From NCBI GenBank assembly GCA_900471515.1, contig UCFC01000019.1, forward strand, positions 124,001-188,000: a stretch of DNA of 64,000 nucleotides, given 5' to 3'. The position numbers and the translations under genes were made by a program. Positions 18,532 through 26,247 of the stretch are shown one piece after another (position 1 is the stretch's first letter; each line of letters opens with the position of its first letter). Below the pieces are notes generated by a model. It made no database searches, was not told where the DNA came from, and was given only the letters and a program-made list of their open reading frames with translations. Origin of the DNA: Hyphomicrobiales bacterium (GTDB lineage Bacteria > Pseudomonadota > Alphaproteobacteria > Rhizobiales > Rhizobiaceae).

Positions 18532-20457
18532 TCAGACCTTGTAGAACTGCTCCGGCATGGTGGGAGCGGGTGTCGGCCAGCCGAAGGAGTTCGGCATGGT
18601 CTTCGTGATGTTCTTCATGTTGTTCTTGACGATGCCGTAGCCATCCGGCGGCAGGGAAATGCCGAAGACATAGAAGTTGTCGGCGGCACCCTGCAGGATC
18701 TGTTTCATGATCTCCTGCTGACCGGCCGCGTCGGAAGTCGATTTCAGCTTGTCGTAAAGCTCGAGCTGCTTCTTCGTTTCTTCCGGCGGTTCTTCCGCGT
18801 TGGCATTGTTGCGGTCGAGATACCAGAGCTGCCAGGCCGGGGCGTACATGGCGTTCGAATCCGTCGGCACGTAGTAGCGCGGGTCGAGCATGGCGGCGAC
18901 GCCGCCATTGGCGCCGAACTGGTGGGCCGTCGCATCGAAGTCGCGGCCCTGGCGGACGCGGGTCTCCCAGAGCGAACGGTCCATGGTGCGCATCTGCGCA
19001 TCGATGCCGACGGCCTGGAACATCGGGATGACCAGCTGGAAGAGATCGAGGAAGACGGCGCGCGCCTGGTCGATTTCGAAGATCACCGTCAGGCGGCGGC
19101 CCTTCTCGTCCAGACGGAAATTCTGGTCGTCGCGCTTCGGGATCAGCGTGTCGAGCATGGCATTCGCCTTGTCGACGTCGTAGCTCGTGAATTGCGTGGC
19201 GAGCTGTTCGTTATAGAGCGGATCGCCCTGCTTGATCGAGGGCTGGGCCGGAGCGCCCTGGCCGACGAGAACGGCATCGATGAGAGCCTGACGATCGAGC
19301 GACATGGAGAGTGCCGCACGGAAATCCTTGTTGCGGAAGAGCTTTCGTTTGGTCTCGTCGTTGTGGTTCAGGTTGAAGATGAAGTTCATCACATTGGCTT
19401 CGGTCGAAGTCAGCGTGTAGAAATCATACTTGCCCTGCTCGCGCGCATCGTAGAGCACCGACTTGTTGTTCGGCGTGGCGATATACTGGTCCATCAGGTC
19501 GACTTCGCCCTGCATGGCCTTCAAGAGCAGCACCTGTGGATCGGCGACCATCTGGTAGACGATGCGGTCCATATAGGGGAGCTGATTACCTTCCGTATCG
19601 ACCTTCCAGTAGAAGGGGTTGCGTTCGGCAATTGCGCGTTCCGTATTCTCGCCGGGTGCGGTCGTGAACATCCAGGCATGCAGGCAGGGTTTCTTCGAGG
19701 AGTTCAGGAAGAAGGCGTTGTCGTCCTGGAAACCGGAGGCAGACTGGAAGGCGGCAATCCAGCTTTCGAAGCCGCGCTCTTTGGCAAGCTCGTCCGCCTT
19801 CGGATTATAATCGATATGGAACTGCTCGAGGTAATGTTTGGGGCAGCGGGTCGTGTGGTCGTTATTGGCCCAGGCTACCTGAAGCGGGAACATACCGTTA
19901 GGTTTGGCGAAGATAACTTTGAAGGTCTGTTCGTCTATGACTTCAAGCTTCGCCGGCTTGCCTGCCGTTTTCCAGTGGCCCTGTCCGTTAACGGCGACGC
20001 GTTTGTCGGTCAGGATCGTGTCGTACCAGAATTTGACGTCCGCCGTCGTGTAGGGCTGACCGTCCGACCACTTCATGCCCTTGCGCAGGCGGATCGTATA
20101 TTCGGTGGAGTCGGCATTGCCGTCGAAGGCTTCGGCGACGTTCAGCGTCACGCCGGACCAGTCGGGCGTATAGCGCAGCAACGGCTCATAGGCCTGGTAG
20201 CGGAACAGCATGGACAGCGAGCCGCCGCCGACGAGGGCCATGTTCCAGTCGCCGCCATATTTGCCAACGCTTTCGACCGGCTTGATGACAAGCGGATTTT
20301 CCGGCAGCCGGTCTTTCAGGGCCGGCAGTGCGCCGCTTGCAACCTTGTCTTTCAGAATGTTCGCTTCCTTGTAATCGACGGCAAGGGCCGGCAGCGCCGG
20401 TAAAAGCAGAACGGCCGAGGTCCCGGCCAGAAACGCACGACGTTTCAGCTTGATCAT
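18532..20457 (-). CDS. Family 5 ABC transporter substrate-binding protein, oligosaccharide-type
   Basis: A 641-residue periplasmic binding protein, first gene of the minus-strand sugar operon. The N-terminus MIKLKRRAFLAG carries a twin arginine and a hydrophobic stretch to about residue 26 (ALA), so export may use Tat or Sec. The start at 20457 follows GGAGGAG; an earlier TTG merely translates that site. It is longer than dipeptide-binding proteins (about 530) and matches the size class of rhizobial sugar binders such as AgpA. Landmarks include SDGQPYTTADVKFWYD and MSLDRQALIDAVL. Ligand is inferred from the two glycosidase genes in the same operon. Confidence 0.9.
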   Translation of the reverse strand: MIKLKRRAFLAGTSAVLLLPALPALAVDYKEANILKDKVASGALPALKDRLPENPLVIKPVESVGKYGGDWNMALVGGGSLSMLFRYQAYEPLLRYTPDWSGVTLNVAEAFDGNADSTEYTIRLRKGMKWSDGQPYTTADVKFWYDTILTDKRVAVNGQGHWKTAGKPAKLEVIDEQTFKVIFAKPNGMFPLQVAWANNDHTTRCPKHYLEQFHIDYNPKADELAKERGFESWIAAFQSASGFQDDNAFFLNSSKKPCLHAWMFTTAPGENTERAIAERNPFYWKVDTEGNQLPYMDRIVYQMVADPQVLLLKAMQGEVDLMDQYIATPNNKSVLYDAREQGKYDFYTLTSTEANVMNFIFNLNHNDETKRKLFRNKDFRAALSMSLDRQALIDAVLVGQGAPAQPSIKQGDPLYNEQLATQFTSYDVDKANAMLDTLIPKRDDQNFRLDEKGRRLTVIFEIDQARAVFLDLFQLVIPMFQAVGIDAQMRTMDRSLWETRVRQGRDFDATAHQFGANGGVAAMLDPRYYVPTDSNAMYAPAWQLWYLDRNNANAEEPPEETKKQLELYDKLKSTSDAAGQQEIMKQILQGAADNFYVFGISLPPDGYGIVKNNMKNITKTMPNSFGWPTPAPTMPEQFYKV

Positions 20458-20546
20458 AGGGTTCTCCTCCAAAAATCCGCGGCCCTTGTCGTTGTTTTTG
20501 CTTTCAGGCCGGGATAACGGGAAGAATACATTTGGATATTGTTAGG

Positions 20547-20581
20547 TAAAGCGTTATGTTCCGTTAGTGCAAGAATTTGCA
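20547..20581. promoter_or_regulatory. Two candidate LacI-type operators between the sugar operon and lacI-type gene
   Basis: TAAAGCGTTA (20547-20556) is a near-palindrome centred on GC. TGCAAGAATTTGCA (20568-20581) is an inverted repeat of TGCAA with a 4-base spacer. Both lie in the 182-base gap between the divergent binding-protein gene and the LacI-family gene, where autoregulation and control of the sugar operon would be exerted. Sequence symmetry is seen; binding is inferred. Confidence 0.45.
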
Positions 20582-20639
20582 ATTCCGGCGGCGAACGTGT
20601 AGCCAAGCGCTCCGAATGCCCGGGGATACGAGGTGGAGT

Positions 20640-21686
20640 GTGGGTAGCAGGGGTCGAGTGACCTTACAGACGATCGCACGAGAGGTCGGCCTTTCGAAAT
20701 ATGCGGTCTCGCGCTCGCTGGCGGGCAAGAGCGGCGTCAGCGAGGAGACGCGCGCGCTGATCCGCGCCGCTGCCGAGCGGCTCGGCTATACGCGCCCTGC
20801 CGGCCAATCGCAGACGAACGACATCGCCGTCGTTTTCCATGATCTCGATGCCGTCAACAGCGAACTTTACATGCAGATCCAGAATGGCGTGCAGCGCGAG
20901 GCGCACAAGCTGGGCATGGCGCTGCGCATCCGCTGGACCCACAGTGCCGGCCAGCTCGAGGAACTGGCGCGCTCCTGCGCCGGGCTGCTGCTCGTCGGCC
21001 CGCACGACCGGGAGGCGATCGTGGCGGCCACGGCGACCGGCGTGCCGATCGTGCGTTTCGGCTGGGTCGATCCTCTGGAGCAGGCCGATCAGGTGACGGG
21101 AACCGACCATGAGGCGGGTCAGGCGGTGCTGCAATATCTGATCGAACTCGGCCATCGGTCGATCTGCTATGTCAACGGCACGCCCGGCTTCCGAGGCCGG
21201 CGCGAGCGCTTCTACGGGGCGCGGGAGATTGCCGAACGCTGCGAGGACGTTTCTCTGCATGTGCTGCGCTTCGACGAGCAGATCGGCTTCGGCGAGGCCT
21301 TCCGCGACCTCAAGGCAAGGGGCATTCACCCCACGGCCTTCTTCTGCGCCCATGACGGGCTGGCGCTGACGGTGGTTTCCGAACTGCTGGGGCAGGGATA
21401 CCGCATTCCCGACGATGTCTCGGTGGTGGGCTTCGGCGATTTCTCGCCGGCCACGCAGATTTCACCGCCGCTGACGACGGTGAAGATGGAAGGGCAGGAG
21501 GGTGGGGCTGTCGGCCTGCGGCTGCTTCTGGAGCGCATTGAAAATCCGCGTCTGCCCGGCATGCCGGCCCGGCGCGTGATGATTGCCTCACGCATCGTCG
21601 AGCGCCGGTCCGCCGGCCCGTGCAAGGTGCCGGCGGCGGCCGATCCGATCAGGCAGGGGCAAACCGGCGGCGCGCTTGTCGAGTGA
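20640..21686 (+). CDS. LacI-family transcriptional regulator
   Basis: A 348-residue regulator. The N-terminal helix-turn-helix reads VTLQTIAREVGLSKYAVSRSL, followed by the hinge helix and a periplasmic-binding-protein-like effector domain (GVPIVRFGWVD, VVGFGDFSPATQ). GTG 20640 with AGGTGGA upstream gives the normal short LacI N-terminus; a start at 20577 would add about 20 atypical residues. It diverges from the oligosaccharide transport operon and most likely controls it in response to the imported sugar or a breakdown product. Confidence 0.88.
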   Translation: MGSRGRVTLQTIAREVGLSKYAVSRSLAGKSGVSEETRALIRAAAERLGYTRPAGQSQTNDIAVVFHDLDAVNSELYMQIQNGVQREAHKLGMALRIRWTHSAGQLEELARSCAGLLLVGPHDREAIVAATATGVPIVRFGWVDPLEQADQVTGTDHEAGQAVLQYLIELGHRSICYVNGTPGFRGRRERFYGAREIAERCEDVSLHVLRFDEQIGFGEAFRDLKARGIHPTAFFCAHDGLALTVVSELLGQGYRIPDDVSVVGFGDFSPATQISPPLTTVKMEGQEGGAVGLRLLLERIENPRLPGMPARRVMIASRIVERRSAGPCKVPAAADPIRQGQTGGALVE

Positions 21687-21713
21687 CCGGGCCGCAGCCT
21701 CGACCGGGGAGCG

Positions 21714-22481
21714 TCAGCCCAACGTTGCGATCGCTGCCTTGACGGCGTCGGCGCCCGGTTTTGTCGGCTTGTATTCCAGGCCCACCGCGCCCGCATAGCC
21801 ATTGGCGTAAATCCAGTTGAGGCGGCGGGCGAGATCGATGGCGCCGGTGCCGGGTTCGTTGCGGCCGGGATGATCCGCCACATGGACGTGGAACACGCGG
21901 TCGATGCGCCCGGCCAGAACGTCTTCGGTGCGCTCGTCCATGACGGCGGAATGGTAGATGTCGTAGACGATGCCGATTTCCGGGCGGGCGACGTCATCGA
22001 CGATATCCAGCCCCTCGCGGGTGGAATCGAGGAAATAGCCGACATGGTCGATGCGGATGTTGAGCGGTTCGACGCCGAGGCGCACGCCGCTGCCCTTGAG
22101 GATGTCGGCGCCGGCGCGCAGCGTTTCGGTCAGCGCCTTGCGCTGTTCGTCCCGGGTGAAGCCGTCGAGATCGTTGCCCGCCTGCGCGATCAGCACAGGT
22201 GCGCCCAGGCGCTTTGCGACGTCGACGGAATCGGCAAGACCGCTCAGCCACGTCTGGCGGTTGGCGGCATCGGTCAATGCGATCATTGGCTCGGCGACGA
22301 GGCTCGTCACATTGAGGCCGGTTTCCTTCAATGCGGCCTCGATCGCGTCGAGGTCCTTGTCTGTCCAGCGCCAGAACTCGATGGCCTTGAGGCCGGCGGC
22401 ATGGGCGCGGCGGATGCGGTCGGCGAAGAGATCGCCTTCCTCGGCAAACAACCATTCGATGCAAGCTGAATAAAGACGCAT
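21714..22481 (-). CDS. Hydroxypyruvate isomerase-like TIM-barrel isomerase
   Basis: A 255-residue xylose-isomerase-like TIM barrel, paralogous to the Hyi at 11504. It keeps VEPLNIR, YDIYHSAVM and HVHVADHPGRNEPGTG, the metal and catalytic positions. The N-terminal segment MRLYSACIEWLF also resembles Hyi. It may be a second hydroxypyruvate isomerase or an epimerase of a related sugar acid. It converges with the lacI-type gene (27-base gap) and diverges from an SDR gene. Confidence 0.8.
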   Translation of the reverse strand: MRLYSACIEWLFAEEGDLFADRIRRAHAAGLKAIEFWRWTDKDLDAIEAALKETGLNVTSLVAEPMIALTDAANRQTWLSGLADSVDVAKRLGAPVLIAQAGNDLDGFTRDEQRKALTETLRAGADILKGSGVRLGVEPLNIRIDHVGYFLDSTREGLDIVDDVARPEIGIVYDIYHSAVMDERTEDVLAGRIDRVFHVHVADHPGRNEPGTGAIDLARRLNWIYANGYAGAVGLEYKPTKPGADAVKAAIATLG

Positions 22482-22645
22482 GAAAGCTCCTCCGATCGCC
22501 TGCAGGCATGCGACAGATCGCAGCCTGCGGCAAGAGGGATCGTCTGCTCATGCCGATGATTTTCCGCCACGGCTTGACGGCCAGAACCAATGTCGGAAGA
22601 CTTGGCGGATCGGCCGCAGCTGCCGGCCGCATTCGGGAGGATTTC

Positions 22646-23434
22646 ATGGATCTTGGTTTGAAGGGAAAGACCGCCGTCATTACCGGCGGTTCCGTCGGTA
22701 TCGGGCTTGCCATCGCGGAAGGGCTGGCGGCGGAGGGCACCAACCTTATCTTGTCCGCGCGCGGGCGCGAGCGGCTCGATTCTGAGGCTCAACGCATCGC
22801 CCAAAAATATGGTGTCAGCGCCATTGCCGTCGAGAGCGATGTTGCGACCGTCCAGGGTACGGAAGCGATCATTGCGGCGGCGGCCGAACGCGGCGGAGCG
22901 GATATTCTCATCAACAATGCCGGCACCGGCTCCAACGAGACGGTCATGGAAGCGCCGGACGAAAAATGGCAGGCCTATTGGGACCTGCATGTGATGGCGG
23001 CGGTGCGCCTTGCCCGCGGGATCGCGCCGCAGATGAAGAAGCGCGGCGGCGGCGTGATCCTCCACAATGCCTCGATCTGCGCCGCGCAGCCGCTCTGGTA
23101 CGAGCCGATCTACAATGTCACCAAAGCGGCGCTGATGATGTTTTCCAAGGCGCTCTCCACCGAGCTCGTCAAGGACAATATCCGGGTCAACTGCGTCAAC
23201 CCCGGCCTTATCCTGACGCCGGACTGGATCAAGACCGCCAAGCAGCTGACGGCCGAAACCGGCGGCGACTGGGAGGGCTACCTGCAGAGCGTGGCGGATG
23301 AGCATGCCTCCTCCAAGCGCTTCGGCACGCCGGAGGAGCTTGCGAATTTCTTCGTCTTCCTCTGCTCCGACAGGGCGAGCTACAGCATCGGCTCTACCTA
23401 TTTCGTCGATGGCGGCATGCTGAAAACGGTATAG
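22646..23434 (+). CDS. Short-chain dehydrogenase/reductase
   Basis: A 262-residue SDR with the cofactor motif TGGSVGIG, NNAG, a catalytic serine in NASICAAQ and YNVTK as the YxxxK pair. ATG 22646 follows GGGAGGA; an in-frame start at 22508 would add 46 residues of non-family sequence. The neighbouring isomerase and LacI genes suggest oxidation or reduction of a sugar or sugar acid, but SDR specificity cannot be read. It may share regulation with the divergent isomerase gene. Confidence 0.85.
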   Translation: MDLGLKGKTAVITGGSVGIGLAIAEGLAAEGTNLILSARGRERLDSEAQRIAQKYGVSAIAVESDVATVQGTEAIIAAAAERGGADILINNAGTGSNETVMEAPDEKWQAYWDLHVMAAVRLARGIAPQMKKRGGGVILHNASICAAQPLWYEPIYNVTKAALMMFSKALSTELVKDNIRVNCVNPGLILTPDWIKTAKQLTAETGGDWEGYLQSVADEHASSKRFGTPEELANFFVFLCSDRASYSIGSTYFVDGGMLKTV

Positions 23435-23542
23435 GCGTTCGTTCCGGTCGCTCCTGTGTCGGCCCGGGGTGAGGCCGGCACATCAATCTTGCTGGGTCTC
23501 ACCGGACTTGAAGGCGCGGTTTTACGGCAACATAGATAGGCG

Positions 23543-23568
23543 AAATAACCTATAAAAACGGGTTATTT
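23543..23568 (+). repeat. AT-rich inverted repeat upstream of rrf2 gene
   Basis: AAATAACC (23543-23550) and GGTTATTT (23561-23568) are exact complements around a 10-base spacer, followed by TTGTTGTCTC. It is 109 bases after the SDR stop and 80 bases before the Rrf2-family start. It could be a terminator for the SDR gene or an operator for the regulator; the AT-rich dyad suits either. Confidence 0.45.
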
Positions 23569-23647
23569 TGTTGTCTCTTCATGGTTTTGACTCTATTTGC
23601 CTGTTATTACAGAAGCATAATGCCGTGAAGTGCAGGGCGACCCAGAG

Positions 23648-24109
23648 ATGTTGACGAAAAAGGGAAAATACGGATTGAAGGCGCTGGTCGATCTGGCGCG
23701 GCTGGCGCCGGGCGAGACCGCCTTCATCAACGATATCGCCTCGCGCAACAATATCCCGAAGAAATTCCTGGATACGATCCTGCTCGAACTGCGCAATGTC
23801 GGCATCCTGCGATCGAAGAAGGGGCCGGGCGGCGGCTATTCGCTCTCGCGGCCCGCCTCGGAGATCCGCATCGGTCACGTCATCCGCACGCTGGACGGGC
23901 CGCTGGCGCCGATCCGATGTGCGAGCCGTACGGCCTATGAGGCCTGTGACGACTGCGCCGATCCCGAGACCTGTCAGGTGCGGCGCTCGATGACCGAAGT
24001 CCGGGACGCGATCGCCGCCATTCTCGACAATATGACGCTCGAGCAGTTCGTTGCCGGCGGCGGCCTCGAGAAGGTCGAGGAGAAGCTCCCGGTCTCCGCC
24101 GCGAGCTGA
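23648..24109 (+). CDS. Rrf2-family transcriptional regulator with four-cysteine motif
   Basis: A 153-residue winged-helix regulator starting MLTKKGKYGLKAL. The helix-turn-helix spans about residues 25-50 (IASRNNIPKKFLDTIL), and the wing is KKGPGGGYSLSR. Cysteines at 91, 100, 103 and 109 lie where IscR, NsrR and RirA bind Fe-S clusters, but spacing (x8, x2, x5) differs from those. It faces an SfnB-like oxidoreductase gene, suggesting control of sulfur acquisition, possibly through redox or cluster sensing. Start 23648 is used because an upstream in-frame start at 23630 lacks family sequence. Confidence 0.85.
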   Translation: MLTKKGKYGLKALVDLARLAPGETAFINDIASRNNIPKKFLDTILLELRNVGILRSKKGPGGGYSLSRPASEIRIGHVIRTLDGPLAPIRCASRTAYEACDDCADPETCQVRRSMTEVRDAIAAILDNMTLEQFVAGGGLEKVEEKLPVSAAS

Positions 24110-24176
24110 TCCGCATTCTGTTTGTCTTCGGGCAATTCCGGGCGCGCAATCGCAGCACCGTCTTGCCGGAACTGCG

Positions 24177-25301
24177 TCAGCTTTCCCCGACTTTCAGGCT
24201 ATGCGCGCCGGCTGCGCTCAACAGCGGCTCGCGCGCGATCGCCATGTCGTGGATGCGGGCGTTGCGCCAGTGACGGTCGAGGTTGAGCGCGATGCTGCCG
24301 GTTGCGCCGCGGGCGAGCTCGAAGAGAGCGTTTGCCGTGTCCAGCGCCACCTCGGTTGCCGCAAGGCAGGCGGATGAGGCGGAGAACCAGGCTTCCGCCA
24401 TGGCTGCCTCGGCGGGGCTTACCTGGGCGATATCCAGTTTGCGGCCCGCCTGCTCCAGCGCGCCGGTCGCGGTTTCGATGCGGATGGCGCGCTCGCCGAT
24501 TTTGCCGGCGGGAGCAGAGGGTCCTCTTGCCATGGCAAGCAGATCGGCGAAGGCGGCGCGGGCAATACCGAGGCCGACGGCCGCCTGCAGCAGCAGGCCG
24601 AGCGATTTTTCCGTCGCATGGTCGCCGGATGAGGCGAGCGTGACGCTGTCGGCATTCACGTGCAGTTTGCCGGCAATCAGTGTTGCCGTGCCGTTGGTGC
24701 GCAGGCCGAAGGCATCCCAGTCGTCCACCGCCTGCAGGTCCTCGCTGTCACGCTGAAGGTGCATCACGATCCTGCGGCCGGCAGGATCGACCGCTGCGGC
24801 AGCGATCCGGTCGGAAAAAAGAACGGCCGGCGCCTGGTCCGACCGGCCCGTCAGGCGAAAACCGGAGCCTTCGGCCACGAGGACCGCCTGATCGGCAAAA
24901 CGGGCAGGGGCGAAACGGTCGCCATCCAGGGCGCGCTCATAAAGGGCAATCTTCAGCGCTTCCGAAGACTGGTTGCGCAGCCCCTCCAGCACGCGGAAAT
25001 GTGCTGCCAGAGCATCGCCTATGGAAGCATCGCTTTCGGCAATGATGGCGACGATCTCGGCAAGCAGGGCATTGGAAATGTCGAGGCCCTGATATTCCGG
25101 AGGCACGGTTATCGCCGTCAGGCCGGATTGGGAGAGGATGTCGAGCTCGCCGTTCGGCATGAGGCGGTTGATGTCGCGCTCGTTTGCTTGCCGGCGAAAG
25201 ACGGCGGCAAGCTCGCGGGCTGTGGAAACGGCTTCCTCCTCGGTCTCGATGCGGTGCGCCGGAGGGCGCACATTGTCGTGCAGTTGCGATATCGTGCCCA
25301 T
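24177..25301 (-). CDS. Acyl-CoA dehydrogenase-like flavin enzyme (SfnB/DszC-type)
   Basis: A 374-residue protein with acyl-CoA-dehydrogenase fold: an N-terminal helical domain (VPPEYQGLDISNALL), a central beta domain around residues 120-220, and a C-terminal helical domain. The short, divergent C-terminus and the AHFRVLEGL segment fit the SfnB/DszC branch, which uses reduced flavin to attack sulfur compounds such as sulfones, rather than true acyl-CoA dehydrogenases. It converges with the Rrf2 gene at a 67-base gap. Sulfur role is family inference. Confidence 0.75.
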   Translation of the reverse strand: MGTISQLHDNVRPPAHRIETEEEAVSTARELAAVFRRQANERDINRLMPNGELDILSQSGLTAITVPPEYQGLDISNALLAEIVAIIAESDASIGDALAAHFRVLEGLRNQSSEALKIALYERALDGDRFAPARFADQAVLVAEGSGFRLTGRSDQAPAVLFSDRIAAAAVDPAGRRIVMHLQRDSEDLQAVDDWDAFGLRTNGTATLIAGKLHVNADSVTLASSGDHATEKSLGLLLQAAVGLGIARAAFADLLAMARGPSAPAGKIGERAIRIETATGALEQAGRKLDIAQVSPAEAAMAEAWFSASSACLAATEVALDTANALFELARGATGSIALNLDRHWRNARIHDMAIAREPLLSAAGAHSLKVGES

Positions 25302-25463
25302 CTGCCACTCTTTCCCAGTGCTAAAAAAGTGCGCGATTGCATCGGCTTGCGTAAGGCCGGTTTTTCCACAAAAGCCCGGCCCGTCGAATTTTCTTACCAG
25401 CTTGATCGCCTTGCCGTATGCTCTACGTATGGTTAAGGGACAGCCAACCGATCAGGAATGATG

Positions 25464-26240
25464 ATGAGCGATTCTCTTGCACGAAGCCGCGAGGGTTCGA
25501 AGGCGGGACGTCAGCCGCGCCCGCGCGTGAGCATGGATATAGCGGATATCCCGACTTACGCCATCGGCGACGTGCATGGGCGTCTCGATCTGCTGCAGAA
25601 AGCGGAGGAGGCGATCGTACGCGATGCCGAGCACCTGCCGGGCAAGAAACTCATCGTCATGCTCGGCGATTACATCGATCGCGGCCCGCAATCGGCCCAT
25701 GTCCTCAGCCACCTCATGGACCCGGCGCCCGAAGGTTTCGAGCGCATCTGCCTTGCCGGCAATCATGAGATCGTCATGCTCGACTATATCGACGGCTGGG
25801 CCTCCTACGACGACTGGATGACCATGGGGGCCGCCGAGCTTCTGCGATCCTATGGTCTCGATCCCGATCACCTGCCGCTCGTCTTCCGCTCCGGTGCGCA
25901 GCTCGACGCCTTCATCCGCCAGTCGCTGCCGCATACCCATATCGATTTCATCCGCTCCCTGCCGATCATGCTCGACACGCCCAATGTCGTCTTCGTGCAT
26001 GCCGGCATCGACCCGCGTGTGCCGCTCGAAGAGCAGGCCGACGACGACATGGCCTTCATCCGCCAGCGGTTTCTGGAAAGCCCGCTGCCGCTGCCGAAGC
26101 TCATCGTGCATGGCCATACGCCCGGCGACCAGCCGGACGTACAGCCGATGCGGCTCAATCTCGATACCCGCGCCTTCAGGAGCGGCAGGCTCTCCGTCGC
26201 CCGCTTCTGGCAGGGACAGGTCTACCTTTTCTCCACCTGA
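25464..26240 (+). CDS. Calcineurin-like metallophosphoesterase (PPP-type serine/threonine phosphatase)
   Basis: A 258-residue cytoplasmic phosphatase with the complete metal motifs GDVHG, GDYIDRG, GNHE and a C-terminal HGHT, in order and at normal spacing. These bind two metal ions and activate water to hydrolyse phosphoesters; targets may be proteins or dinucleotide polyphosphates. Three ATGs occur in a row (25458, 25461, 25464); the third is best spaced from AGGA. Its stop is 8 bases from the convergent RND gene end. Confidence 0.88.
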   Translation: MSDSLARSREGSKAGRQPRPRVSMDIADIPTYAIGDVHGRLDLLQKAEEAIVRDAEHLPGKKLIVMLGDYIDRGPQSAHVLSHLMDPAPEGFERICLAGNHEIVMLDYIDGWASYDDWMTMGAAELLRSYGLDPDHLPLVFRSGAQLDAFIRQSLPHTHIDFIRSLPIMLDTPNVVFVHAGIDPRVPLEEQADDDMAFIRQRFLESPLPLPKLIVHGHTPGDQPDVQPMRLNLDTRAFRSGRLSVARFWQGQVYLFST

Positions 26241-26247
26241 TGCCTGC

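Noticed and set aside
15410..18544. A 1044-codon plus-strand frame
   Set aside because: Antisense to the DppB-type permease and GHL6-like gene; no recognisable domain and no start signal.
18460..20403. A 647-codon plus-strand frame
   Set aside because: Antisense to the solute-binding protein gene; low-complexity translation.
23585..23625. A sigma-70 promoter for the rrf2 gene (TTGACT and CATAAT)
   Set aside because: The spacing between the elements is about 23 bases, outside the normal range, so no confident call.
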